This document shows, one piece after another, positions 1-11,187 of a stretch of DNA of 64,000 bases (position 1 is the first letter of the stretch; each line of letters begins with the position of its first letter). Under the pieces are notes generated by a model. The model was given only the letters and a program-made list of their open reading frames with translations. It had not been told where the DNA came from and ran no database searches. Position numbers and translations under genes: made by a program. The stretch comes from Straminergon stramineum. Taxonomy: Eukaryota > Streptophyta > Bryopsida > Hypnales > Calliergonaceae. The stretch spans positions 29,331,001-29,395,000 of the forward strand of contig OY987265.1 in NCBI GenBank assembly GCA_963920665.1, in the 5' to 3' direction.

Positions 1-1033
1 GCAATAGGAAGATCATTTTGGGATAGAAACTTAAAGCCATTAGGAAGATCATCATGGTACAGAGGGAGTATATTTTTAGATGCCCTTTGGTAGGAACATG
101 CTTACCTAAGTATTAGAAAAATAGACCAAATTTTAGCTCTAAATGATTAATTTTGGATACTCCTAATTCTCTAAAGCTCCTAAAACTCAAGACTTGATAA
201 ATTATCAAAATTTATTTTTGAATATAAAATATTTTTTTAATTTCTAAAAAAATGGTATATGATTACACTTAATACATCCATCTTAAAAATGATGGTGTGA
301 ATTTTAGCCACAAAAATGATGTTTTTTGAATTTGAGTCCAACTAATGCAATGAAGCTTATAAATGAAGTTCCTACTCCAATTGAAAATTTGGAAAAGTTC
401 TTAAATTCCAATATTTTATAGAAATATGACCTTTGGGTCTATAACCATGGTTTATTGATCATGTAATTTTAGAATGACATGGTAAGTTTGGTTTATACTA
501 CAATATTATACACTATAATATCCATCTATGGCATAAATTTCCGATTTTTTTAGTGTATTTTACATGAATTTTCTTCATTTGTTTTTTAGAAGTTTCACAA
601 TAATTTCAAATTTCCCCAAAAAAATTTGAATTTTTTTTCAACTGTAGTAGACATATTACTTCATTTTTGAAAAAGTAATATAAATTTTTTTCATGCATAT
701 ATAGTTGCAAAATGGCAATGGATAGTAAGGCTTGAAATCAGTGGCCATGGACCTGTTCTTCCAGGGTTACTGTATTCCACGAATATTCTTGAAACTTCCT
801 CAATTGAAATTAATTCCAAGACTTGTACTTTTCAAAACATTTGTCGTCACCATGTGGACAGTTGAGCACTTTGGGGATTTCAAATGACGTAGGAATTTCT
901 AGAAAGGCACCATTGTGTGAAGGTGGATTTTATAATGGATTTTCCACGCACTGAAACGTAGTACACTTGCACTTGCAAGTTATGATGACACCATTTGATG
1001 CCTTGTGGCTTGTGAAAACTGAACTTGACCATT
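1..1033. other. AT-rich spacer, nothing recognised
   Basis: No open frame of note, no terminal inverted repeats and no match to the repeat families seen later in the window. Base composition is strongly A+T with many homopolymer runs, as in the long intergenic stretches further right. Confidence 0.6.
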
Positions 1034-1680
1034 TCAAAAATTCAGAGCTCTTGATGGCTTTGGACTTTTACTTTGGGATTTGAGCTTTGGCCCCTCCGGA
1101 AAATAGAATCTTGGTGTGCCCACTGCCCAGGCCCCAGGCAGCGGCTCATTTCCAATTGGCGAGCTCCAAACAATCCCCTGGTTCGTGATTCCGTGAGTTA
1201 TTACGTTAAGAGCATGGTCACCCAGGCGCGTCAGAAATGACGCACCAGAGTAGTTGCTGTGGACTCTGGAGCTGCAGACAAAGCTCAAACCCCCGCCATT
1301 AAGTTAACTTAAGCTTAAGGCACTCTGACTCCAAGTGATCGTCGATTCGAGAGCCACGCGGTGGCTTCTTGCTCGTGCTTGTCACCGGTGAATTGTTAGT
1401 TGTTGCTGCACGGGTTTATTTTGGTATGTTCAGACAAAGACTGAAGATGGATTGTCCTCAATATATCCTCCTTGGTTGTGTGTCCGCAGAGAGGCCCTCT
1501 GTTGATGCTCGTGGCTGCTCGTTTTTTTAGTGCCCACTCTCTTGGGAGAGAGACGGTGAGGTGCAAATTCAAGCGAGGGGTCTGCTAGGAGGCGTTGTGG
1601 CCACGCCCATCGCGACTGGATGGCCATGCTCTTTACAATTGTGGTCTTATCACTGAGCTTCATCTTTTTGTCTAATTTGA
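1034..1680. other. GC-richer patch without a convincing gene
   Basis: This patch is visibly richer in G+C and in CpG than its surroundings. It holds two short open frames on the minus strand (84 and 77 codons), neither with a recognisable domain. It could be a gene remnant, an untranslated exon or a promoter. I cannot decide between these, so no gene is called. Confidence 0.35.
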
Positions 1681-2145
1681 GTAAAGAACTGCGCCCAACC
1701 TTGATACTGGAATATGCCTACACATTGGTCATCGCCTGCACAAAGTAATCAACCATAACATATCAGAGTACAGTACACAGCAACCGGTAATTGCTTTCTG
1801 TGCAGTTTAATTCTACAGTTGAGACTATACAGTATGTGAGAAGCAAACAGTTTCATGCTAAAGTGGGCACAGCCCAATTTTTTTTGGCACCATGGGGCCA
1901 GATTGCACCATTCCGAAATAAATGTCTACTTTTCACCAAAAAAAAGTAATCTTTTTTCGCCAGAAATTTTCCATTTCTATTTAAAATGTGGATGAATTTG
2001 CTAAATTTGGATGAAAAAGTGTACGAATATGATTGAAAAGTATTTTTTGGTCCGAAAGATGGATGAATGTAGAAATACAATACTTCACCAAATTTTAAGT
2101 GATTGCCACCATAGCACTTTCTCAAAAAGTAAAAAGAAAAAGGTT
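1681..2145. other. Spacer, nothing recognised
   Basis: Moderately AT-rich sequence with no coding frame and no repeat I could match elsewhere in the window. Confidence 0.5.
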
Positions 2146-2421
2146 GGTGGGCACCCCACCACCACCATCATTTTTTGCTACCATGGCTTGTTAATATTGT
2201 TAGACTAGTCAAATTTTCATGTTTTCTTGTTGGCAACTGAAAGGAGGTTCTAATGCACCAAAGAATGTGACATTTGGATACTATATGCAAAAGTTATGCA
2301 AGATCAAAGTTTATTTTGATATATAGAGGTTCTAAATTCGTTTCTTTCACATAGGTACATATTGATTTTGGAGATGTATCATGGCAATTTTGGATAAGTG
2401 GTACATGGTGGGGTGTCCACC
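2146..2421 (+). mobile_element. 276-bp MITE, GGTGGGCACCCC family, copy 1
   Basis: The element begins GGTGGGCACCCCACC and ends GGTGGGGTGTCCACC, which are inverted copies of each other. Its interior contains blocks such as GAGGTTCTAATGCACCAAAG and ATTGATTTTGGAGATGTA. Versions of these recur in the same order at 22591-23574, 50069-50724, 54256-54529 and 59214-59499. It has no coding capacity, so it is a non-autonomous DNA element. The superfamily is uncertain; PIF/Harbinger is possible because the copy at 22591 has TAA on both sides. Confidence 0.75.
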
Positions 2422-2569
2422 TCAAATTTCACCATGCAAATGCAAAAAATAGGATTACAGGACTACTGGGAAGAGAGATATATTGAACTACTACAACATT
2501 TGTAATCTTTGTGTAGTTAGCTAGGACTTAGTTAGTGCTTAACAATATTATAGTGACTCATGAATTTTC

Positions 2570-3231
2570 TTAACCCCTAAATGCCCAAGGTCTTTTTTGA
2601 TCTTTCTAGAGTTTGTTTAAACTAAACATGAAGTCCAAGTTCTAAGAAATTTTATCAATTTCTAAACATTTGTAACCATATGAATTCAAACTAAATGTGT
2701 TATGAATTAAACAGGAAAAGAAAACACAACAATATCACTCATGATGGACTGAAAGATTATAATGTTTGATCAAGAAAGTGTTAAAATTGTGAAAGTGATT
2801 TGAAGTCTTTTAATCCACTTTTTACATGTCAAATCTCAAATTGAGGTCATGAAAAAAAAATGAGGTTAAAGGACATAACATACAAAACTATAATCAATTT
2901 ATAGCCTCTCAAAATCTATTTTGCAATTTTTTTGAAATGAATTTTCAATGAGATTTCCCCCCTCAAGATTCAATACATTTGAGGTTCATTTCCATGAGCT
3001 TTTAACACTAATAATTCAAGATTTATAGTGGACATCCTTGCAAAAAATCTTCAATTGAAAAATCACAAACAATTTTTTTTTTAAATCAGTAAAATTTAAT
3101 GCTCAAATAGACTGTAAAAGGTATTAAACTAAAATAAAAGTACTACAATTAAGACCACTCTTGTATGATTTTATTTAACCCCAAAATTTTGTCTACACTG
3201 AAATATAGAGCTTTGGGCATTTGGGAGATAA
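2570..3231 (+). mobile_element. TTAA-bounded element, 662-bp variant
   Basis: The left end reads TTAA then CCCCTAAATGCCCAAGG. The right end, read on the other strand, is TTAT then CTCCCAAATGCCCAAAG, so the ends form an inverted repeat of about 17 bp with one decayed TTAA. The interior is AT-rich and non-coding. It is shorter than the usual 0.9-kb members. Confidence 0.6.
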
Positions 3232-3582
3232 TCCACTTTGTCTATTTTGATTGACTTGATTTGATGTTTCATTTCTTGCTTCCAAATTCTGATTGTCTAG
3301 TGCAATTTCTAAATCTTTGATGAAAGGGTATACAAGCAAAACTCTCCCAAATTATACAAAATAACAATTGAAAACTCAATAACCCAAATGTCAAACAACA
3401 TAAAGAATTTTGATTAGGACATGCCTTGCAATGCTAAGGTATGATGTAGATCTAGGATGCGAATGTGCACATTTTGGATCAATAAATGAGTTTTCATCCA
3501 TATGTGTTCAATTCATAATCATGGATGTAAAAAGCTTTATCCCTATCTATGTTGTTGAGATGAATGAAATAAGGTATATGCA

Positions 3583-4372
3583 TTTACCTCCTAAAAGACC
3601 AACCGATCGTTGAACGTATGTAGGTGAACTTGGGTAGGTGAATATGAAGTCATTTTTTAATGGATGTTCTTCAAACTTTGACACAAGCTATGAACATGTT
3701 CCCCTATAGTGGGAATATAAATTTTTTTTTCGATTAGGTGCCTGAATCACAAGTTATGCTACCTTGAACTTTGGGGTAGCTTAGGCAACATATTCAATAC
3801 TCCTTCTATAATTTGAAACTTGATATATATGTAATTATACAATACAAGATGAAAATGTCCAAAAGAATAACCATGTGTAGTATAAAAATCTCACTTTAGG
3901 AGTTAAACTCTACAAGCCTTGTGGGGCAAGGTTAGAAAAAAACTTTTCTCCTAACTTCAAACATTATTATCTTTCAATTCATATGGTCAAAATTTTTGAA
4001 TTTTTTTCCACACATTCCAATAAAAGTCTAGTATAAATTTGAATGGTTGTATTTTGAAAAAAAAATCATTTTCTCTCATTGCCCTTCAAAGTGGCAGTTC
4101 TTCACAATTTGCACCCAAAATGTACCTTGGTCCTATAGTGTCTAATTGCCCCAACTATTTTTGGGTGGAAAAGTATTTGTTTGATGTCCCCAAATTGTCA
4201 CAAGTGCATCAAAGCAACTAGTAGGAATCGAAGCATATTCTACTTTTAAGGATGGTTGATCAAAGGGAGTCTAGTAGGGCACGGCTTATTTGAAAATTCA
4301 CACAATATTATGAAAATGTCGAAAACTTACAAAGAAATTTGGGTTGATTTTCTCTTGTAGAGGCCAACATCT
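3583..4372 (+). mobile_element. TTAA-family fragment related to 39758-41080
   Basis: Starting at a decayed TTTA then CCTCCTAAAAGACC, the first 200 bp or so follow the element at 39758. Shared blocks include TTTGACACAAG, GAACATGT and AGTGGGAATATAAATTTTT in the same order. A matching right end could not be placed with confidence, so the limit given is only where the next left terminus begins. Confidence 0.45.
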
Positions 4373-4879
4373 TTAACCCTTAAATGTCGATAGACATTTT
4401 TTGTTCGATGTATGATAGAGAATCTTTTTAGTAGGACAAAAATGCAACTATTCACCCTTGGAATTTTACTGTGAAAAAGAGAGGTCTTCTATAGTAGTTT
4501 GACTTCCACTTAGTATTTTTCTTAAAAAATAAATGATGTCATACGGTTCCAAAAGGGATGATTTCCACGGTCACCAATCCATCCTTTACCTGAGCGCCCA
4601 ATGCTTATAAACTGAAATCCATATCCTTTTGAACTCATTCCAATTAGACTATCACTTGAAATGAGATTCAAAAAAATTGCCTGTACCAATTGGTAGTAGA
4701 GACAAGCCCAAAATGTCTAGGGGAAAAGACAAATAATTTCACTGCATCATTGAAAAGAGTATAATGGTCAAATAAGGCAACCTTTCATTTTGGGGAGGCC
4801 ATATTTGAGGTGCTAGGGCACCTCCAAAATTATCTCTCTACGGCAAAAAAAAATGGCGGGTTTACGTGCATGTACCTTA
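4373..4879 (+). mobile_element. Left terminus of a TTAA element, rest decayed
   Basis: TTAA at 4373 is followed by CCCTTAAATGTCGATAGACA and ATTTTTTGTTCGATGTA, matching the left arms at 56074 and 56660. No right end is visible. The remainder up to 4879 holds no gene. Confidence 0.4.
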
Positions 4880-5379
4880 CTTTTTAAAACCCCGGAAATT
4901 CAAAAACCAGGGGACCCAAGCGACCGACCTGATCCCCAACCACCGTGGAAGCCTCCTCCGGCCTACTTGGAAAAGGTCATAGGCCACCTGGCCCCCCTCC
5001 CGCTCTTGCCAACGAGGACGGGATGACCTTCCGCGGGAGCATGTGCCGGTGCCCAATTGGGGGGACCCATCCAGCCTGGCGCCAGCCTGGCAAGATTCAA
5101 ACTTTCAGGGCCGGCAGGCAGCAACGGGGCCTGACCGCCAGACTCCAAGTGGGACACAGCTGCGACTGGCTGGCTGTCCATCTTCCCGACCCCCCCTGGA
5201 CGAGGTCTTGCTTGCGCTTCCTTGAAGCACTGGAACACCGAAAGCCAAGCCCTCTTGCGCAGGCTGCTCTTCCTATCAAAATGCTTAGAAAGGTTCGCTC
5301 CTCCCCCTTTTTAGCAAACCAGGTCGTTGGAATCTTGCTGCAGTAATGCTCGCTCTCTGGGTTGCGTGATGAAGTAATT
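4880..5379 (+). promoter_or_regulatory. GC-rich island upstream of the acidic repeat gene
   Basis: This is an abrupt GC-rich, proline/glycine-codon-like stretch in otherwise AT-rich DNA, ending about 360 bp before the start codon of the large gene. It is open on both strands by composition (133 codons forward, 91 reverse), so an open frame here proves little. Its position fits promoter and first untranslated sequence. No TATA element could be fixed. Confidence 0.35.
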
Positions 5380-5658
5380 ACTTATTCGCTGTGGGTTGTC
5401 ATTAATGAGTCCTGCAAACTGGGATTGACGAGGTTCTGGATCCGAAGGTTTGTTGCTGCTGTCTGGGTTGCCTGAACTCCTCAAGTACTTACTTATTCGC
5501 TGTGTGTTGTCATTATAATGATACCTGCAGATTGACAAGGTTCTGGATCCGAAGGTTTGTTGCTGCATGCTGTCTGTGGTGCCTGAAGTACTTATTCGCT
5601 GTGGGTTGTCATTAATGATACCTGCAGACAGAGATTGACAAGGTTCTGGATCCGAAGG
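5380..5658 (+). repeat. Three-copy tandem repeat in the 5' leader
   Basis: Units start with ACTTATTCGCTGTG at 5380, 5491 and 5590, giving spacings of 111 and 99 bp. Each contains GTTGTCATTA, a TGATACCTGCAGA-like block and GGTTCTGGATCCGAAGG. The units differ mainly by small indels. The array ends 82 bp before the start codon, so it probably lies in the 5' untranslated region or core promoter. Confidence 0.8.
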
Positions 5659-5659
5659 T

Positions 5660-5704
5660 ATGGGGTTCCTCGATCTGTTGATGGGCGTTCAGTTGCTGCT
5701 GTGA
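5660..5704 (+). promoter_or_regulatory. Upstream ORF, 14 codons
   Basis: An ATG at 5660 opens a 14-codon frame, MGFLDLLMGVQLLL, ending TGA at 5702-5704, 35 bp before the main start. The peptide is leucine-rich. It would matter only if the transcript begins upstream of 5660. The start site is unknown. Confidence 0.4.
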
Positions 5705-5739
5705 TGGGATAGGAGGACAAGCTTGAGGACCAGCTGGCT

Positions 5740-8700
5740 ATGGCGTCGTCTCACGAGGAGGCGGAGGGGGAGGCAGTACCAGTACCGGTAGTAGTAGCAC
5801 CGGGAGGAGTGGATCTTGATGAGGAAGTGAAGAAAGTGGAGTCTCGAGGTGGTGAGTTTTCGGTGAATGGGGCTCCATTAGACCAGAGTTTCAATTCGAG
5901 AATCTCCACCGATGTTGATGTGGCCGAATCGCAAGTGGCTGTTGCTGGGAGTGTGGATTCCGCTGCGGAAGTGAGTGCTGTGGGGGCTGGGGTTGAAGAG
6001 CCGTCTGCCCGTGTGGATCATCATGCCGGACCTGCTTCTTCCGGCGAGGTCGTCGATGCAACAGAGAAGGTGGAGAGTTGGGACTTGAGTGAGGCGGTGC
6101 AAGAAGGGGCCGCGGGTAAAGAGGATTCGAAACCTAATTTTTCGGGGGATGGAACAGTGGAGGAGATTAGAAGCCCGGATTTGACGGCAGACGCTCCAAC
6201 CAGTGCTGCGTCCGTGGAGGATTCGGCAGCTGCTGATGTTGAAGAGAAAACAGGGAAGGGTAGGTCTGATGAAGACGTGGAGGGTGGGAAGGAGGATGTG
6301 TTACCTGCGGAGGTGGTTGTTACTGAGGACGGAAGCCCTAAAGTTCAGGATGAAGGATCAGCTGACAAAGGAAATAGTGAAGCCCCTGAGGCTTCTGTGG
6401 AAGAACTTCACCGGGTTGGAGAAGCTACAACTAGTGCAGAGCCTGAGAAACAAGGAGCAACTGAGGAAGTCGTGCCTTCACCTTCTGCTGATGTTGAAGA
6501 GAAGGCTGTTGATGTTGAAGACAATCCCACTGCTGTTGAAGACAAATCTGTGGATGTTGCAGACAAATCTGTTGAGGTCAAATCTGAAGATGCAGAGCTT
6601 GTGAGCGAGGAATTACCTGCAGAGAGTGTTGCTAGTGAGAAAGGAAGCCCTACAATTCTAGATCAAGAATCCATTGAGAAAGGTGATAGTGAAGCACCTG
6701 AATCACCTGTGGAAAAGATTAATGAGATTGCAAAAGCAACAACTGCTGTAGAGCCTGACGAAGCAGTAGCTAGTCTGGAAGTCGTGCCTTCACTTTCTGC
6801 TGACGTTGAAGACAAACCTGTGGATGTTGAGGACAAACCTGTGGATGTTGAGGACAAACCTGTGGATGTTGAGGATAAACCTGTGGATGTTGAAGATAAA
6901 CCCATTGATGTTGCAGACAAATCCGTTCAAATTGTTGAGATGAATTCTGAAGATGCGGGGGTTGTGAGCAAGGAGCTACCTGCAGTGGTTGCAGCTAGTG
7001 AGGAAGTAAGTCCTCGGGACGAAGGCTCCGCTGAGAAAGGCAATACTGAAGCGCCTGAGGTTCCTGTGGAGGGGGTTCAGGAGGTTGCTGAAGCAATACC
7101 TAGGGCAGAGTCTCATGAACGAGGAAGTCTGGAAGCCTTACCTTTATCTCATGTTGATGCTGAGCAAAACTCTGTTGACCTGAATTCTGCAGATGCAGGG
7201 GCTGTAAGTGAGGATGTTAGCCCTGTAATCGGAGATGAAGAATCAGCTGAGAAAGTTGATAGTGACCCACCTGAGCCTCTTGTGGAAGAGGTGCATGAGG
7301 TTGCTGAGGCAACTAGTGGTGCAGAGCCTGATGAAGCAGGTCCAAATGTGGAAGCCGTGCCTTCACCTTCTGTTGACGTAGAAGAGAAATCTGTTGAGGT
7401 TGATTCTGCAGATGCAGGGGCTGTAAGTGAGGATGTGAGCCCTGTAATCGGAGATGAAGAATCAGCTGAGAAAGTTGATAGTGACCCACCTGAGCCTCTT
7501 GTGGAAGAGGTGCATGAGGTTGCTGAGGCAAGTAGTGGTGCAGAGCCTGATGAAGCAGGTCCAAATGTGGAAGCCGTGCCTTCACCTTCTGTTGACGTAG
7601 AAGAGAAATCTGTTGAGGTTGATTCTGCAGATGCAGGGGCTGTAAGTGAGGATATGAGCCCTAAAATGGAAGATGAAGAATCAGCTGAGAAAGTTGATGG
7701 TGAAGCACCTGAGGTTCAGGAGGTTACAGAACCAACCTCTAGCGTAGAGCCTGCTGAAGTAGCAAATCTGGAAGCTGTGCCTTCACCTTCTGTTGATGAA
7801 AAATCTGTTGAGGTTGATTCTGCAGATGCAGGGGCTGTAAGCGAGGATGTCAGTCCTAAAATAGAAGATGAAGAGAAAGTTGACAGTGAAGCACCCGAGG
7901 CCCCTGTGGAAGACGAGGTTCATGAGGTTGCAGAAACAACGACTACTGCTGAGCCTGACGAAGCAGTAGCAAAATTGGAAGCCGTCCCTTCATCCTCAGT
8001 TGACGTTGAAGAGAAATCTGTTGAGCTGGATTCTGCGGATGCAGGGATTGTAAGCGAGGATGTTAGCCCTAAAATCGATGCTGAAGAATCAGTTGAAAAA
8101 TTTGATAGTAATGCGCCTGAGCCTCTTGTGAAAGAGGTGGATGAGGTAACTTCTGACACAAAACCTGATGAAGCAGGTTCAAATGTGGAAGCCGTGCCTT
8201 CACCTTCTGTTGATGTCGAAGAGAAATCTTTTGAGCTGGATTCTGCAGATGCAAGGGCTGTGGATGAGGATGTTAGCCCTAAAATCGAAGATGAAGAATC
8301 CGCTGAGAAAGTTGATAGTGAAGCACCTGAACCTCTTGTGGAAGAGGTGCATGAGGTTGCTGAAGCAACTCCTGGTGCGGAGCGTGCTGAAGAAGTCGCA
8401 AGTTCAATTGCCGTGCCTTCACCTTCTGTTGACGTCGAAGAGAAGTCTTTTGAGCTGGATTCTGCAGGTGCAGGGACTGTGACTGAGGATGTTAGCCCTA
8501 AAATGGAACATGAAGAATTGACTGAGAAAGTTGATATTGAGGCACCCGAGGCTCCTGTAGAAGATGAGGTTCGTGAGGTTGCAGAAGCTACGACTAGTGC
8601 TGAGCCTCATGAAGCAGTAGCAAATGTGGAAGCCGTGCCTTCACCTTCTGTTGATGTCGAAGGGAAATCTGTTGAGCTGGATTCTGCAGGTGCAGGTGCT

Positions 8701-11187
8701 GTAAGTGAGGATGTTAGCCCTGAAATTAAAGATGAAGAATCAGCTGACAATATTGATATAGAAGCACGTGAAGCTCCTGTGGGAGAACAGGTTCACGAGG
8801 TTGCAGAAGCAAGAACTAGCACACAGCCTGAAGAGGCAAATGTGGAAGCCGTGCTTTCACCTTTTGTTGACGTCGAAGAGAAATCTTCTGATCTGGATTC
8901 TGTGGATGCTGGAGCTGTGAGTGGAGGTGTTAGCCCTGAAATCGAAGCGGAAGGATTAGCTGAGAAAGTTGATAAAGAAGCACCCGAGGTTCCTGTGGAA
9001 GACGCGGTTCACGAGCTTTCAGAAGCAACAAGTCGTGCAAAGCCTGATGAAGTATCCAGTGTAGAAGCCGTATCCGTACCTTCTGTTGATGTTGAAGATA
9101 AATCTTTTGAACTGAATTCTGAAGATCCAGTGGCTGTGAGTGCGGATTTTAGCCCTATAATCAAAGCTGAAGAATCAACTGAGAAAGTTGATAATGAAGC
9201 ACCTGAGACTCATGAGGTTGCTGAAGCAATTAATGGTGCGGAGCCTGCTGAAGAAGTCTCAAGTTCCGTGCCTTCACCTTCTGTTGATGTCGAAGAGAAA
9301 TCTTTTAAGTTGGATCATGTAGACCCAACAATCAGTGCAGAGGCCCATGAAGAAACAGCGAGTCAGGAACCTGTTTCTGCACCTGCTGAGGATGTTGAAG
9401 ACAAATCTGTTCAAGAGGCTGATTCCAAAGATACAAGTGAGGCAAGTGAAGTATTGCCTCCAGAGAGTACTACTGACAAAGAGGACATAAGCCCTGAACC
9501 TCTTGCTGAAGGTATCGTCGGAAGTCAAACTCTGTTTGTTCCCGATGAGGAAGTACATGAGGTTGTGGAAGAGATGATCAGTGCAGAGCCCGATGAAGTA
9601 CCTGTAGAACCCGAATCTGCGCTTGCACCTTCTGATGTTGAAGATAGATCTGTTGATGTAAATTCTGGGGATGCGATTGGGGTGACTACAACATCGGAAA
9701 GCGTCGATAAGGAGGGAGTAAGCCCTGAAACATCCAGTGAAGCAACGATTAGCACAGGAGCCGATGCAAGTCTAGAATCTGAAGGATCAGCAATTCTAGA
9801 ATCCTTGTCTAGTCCTGCAAATAATGTCGAAGACAGGTCTCTTGGGTTAAATCTTGAAGATTCGAGCGAGGCAAAGATAGAGTTGGATACAGAGAACACT
9901 AACAAGGATGACTTAAGCCCTGAACTTCCTGCTGAAGGCTCAACCGATAACATTGGAAGTGCTGACAAGGAAGACTTAAGCCCTGAACTTCCTGCTGAAG
10001 GTTCAGCTGATAACGTTGGAAGTGAATCCCTGTTTACTCCTGTTGAGGAGGTACACGAAGTCATAGAAGAGACGATTTCTCCAGAGCTCGATGAGGGATC
10101 GGAATCCGGGCCTGCTTCTGATGATGTTGAGGAGAGATTTGAAGATTTGAGTGAGGCAACAACTACAGTGCAGCCCTTGGAGAGTGGCGACAAGGAGCTT
10201 CATAGCCGTGACCTCCCTGTTGAGGAACTTCATGCTCCCATTGAAGAGATTGGAAAATTTGAGGATGCTGCAACTGATGAAGAATTAACAGTTCTGGAAT
10301 CTGCGGTCGCTTCGTCTGAAGATGTTCAATCCGTGCCTGAATCTAAATCAAGAGAATTCAACTTCAACGATCTCAAGGAGACCCTTACCACTTCCGAAAA
10401 AGAGGAAACTGCGATTGGGGAGAAAGGCAGCTCTTCTGATGCAGTTGCAAGGGATACAACTCCATTGGATGTTTCAAGTCCACCACCTGCAGATGAGAAG
10501 AAAGAATCACAGAATTCTTACGATCTGCATGAAGAGGCTGTTCACCTTGAAGAAGCTGCGGAGAAGACCTTAGAAGATGTCAAATCGGGGGATAAGCACG
10601 CTTCTGTTGCGGAGAGCGTGGCTCAAATTGTTCTCGATGAGAGCAGCAAAACTGGGGATTCATCGGAGTTGATTTCAGGAGTTATACAACATGTTGCACA
10701 GTTTGCACAGGATGATTTCCAATCTGATCCAAATGTCTTGCCAGACACTGTGAATCAAGTTTTTGACCGTGAAAGTGCAGGCTCCCCTGCGAATGAAGGC
10801 AGCCAACCCAAGGTCAGTCTAGTGATTTTCAGGATTCTACAGGATTTGATGATATTGGATAGCTGGCATGAAGATTTGAGTTCAAACATCTGGAATGACT
10901 ATTGACGTTGTTAGCCATCTTTTTAATCTTTGCCTGCTTTGCTTTTGTTTACTACCTCTCTTGTTGGGAAGTTGATGATAATTTTGTTGCTATTGTGTTA
11001 GGAAAGTTCAAGCTTGGGTACCAAGTTTTCTCTGTTTGTCATCTGGTGTATATCACTGTGTGCTTCGCACGTTTCAAGCAAAGACATGCCGGCCCCTGCT
11101 CTTAGACTTGGTGCTGAGGAGGTGGCAGCAGTTCTTCATTCCAATTCTCAGGGGGCTGCTTCATCCAAGGCTGCTTCATCAGTTTGA
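5740..11187 (+). CDS. Large acidic repeat protein, possible C-terminal membrane segment (exons 5740-10812 and 11002-11187)
   Basis: Exon 1 is open for 1691 codons and must be genuine. The start MASSHEEAEGEA is the first ATG of that frame. The protein is dominated by Glu, Asp, Val, Ser, Ala and Pro, with little predicted globular fold. Residues 356-390 are five VEDKPVD heptads. Residues 472-1181 are ten repeats of 66-74 residues, each carrying VDVEEKS, DAGAVSEDVSP, EKVD.EAPE, VHEVAEA and AVPSPS. Looser repeats continue to about residue 1500. At 10813 a GTCAGT donor follows a complete AAG codon. Splicing to the acceptor ending at 11001 adds 61 in-frame residues, with a hydrophobic stretch FSLFVIWCISLCASHV (about 1700-1715), then TGA. 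Read-through of the intron would instead stop at 10905. The predicted length is about 1752 residues. The acidic, disordered style recalls the A-domains of Toc159-type receptors, but no GTPase domain is present and I do not assign a family. The exon-2 model is less secure than exon 1. Confidence 0.8.
6805..6909 (+). repeat. 21-bp coding minisatellite (VEDKPVD x5)
   Basis: Five head-to-tail 21-bp units encode VEDKPVD, the last as VEDKPID. The unit keeps the reading frame, so copy-number change would lengthen or shorten the protein by seven residues. Similar VEDKSVDV-like words lie on both sides, indicating older units. Confidence 0.9.
7153..9282 (+). repeat. Ten in-frame repeats of about 71-73 residues
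   Basis: Ten coding units begin at each V(D)VEEKS-like motif. Units are 66-74 codons long, and indels between units are multiples of three. The 219-bp segments 7202-7420 and 7421-7639 are almost identical at the DNA level (two substitutions seen). More distant units have diverged by many substitutions. This points to one recent duplication on top of older expansion. Confidence 0.9.
10813..11001 (+). other. Predicted intron of the acidic repeat gene
   Basis: The donor AAG|GTCAGT and the acceptor TATTGTGTTAG|GAAAG flank 189 bp that is clearly T-rich in its 3' half, as is usual for plant introns. It is a phase-0 intron. The junction joins GSQPK to ESSSLGTKF. Confidence 0.6.

Noticed and set aside
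4945..5346. 133-codon open frame in the GC-rich island
   Set aside because: GC-rich DNA is open in several frames on both strands here. No domain, and the position suits a promoter or leader.
9525..10193. 222-codon minus-strand frame inside the acidic gene
   Set aside because: It is the complement of a Glu/Asp/Ser-rich coding repeat region and is explained by codon composition of the plus-strand gene.
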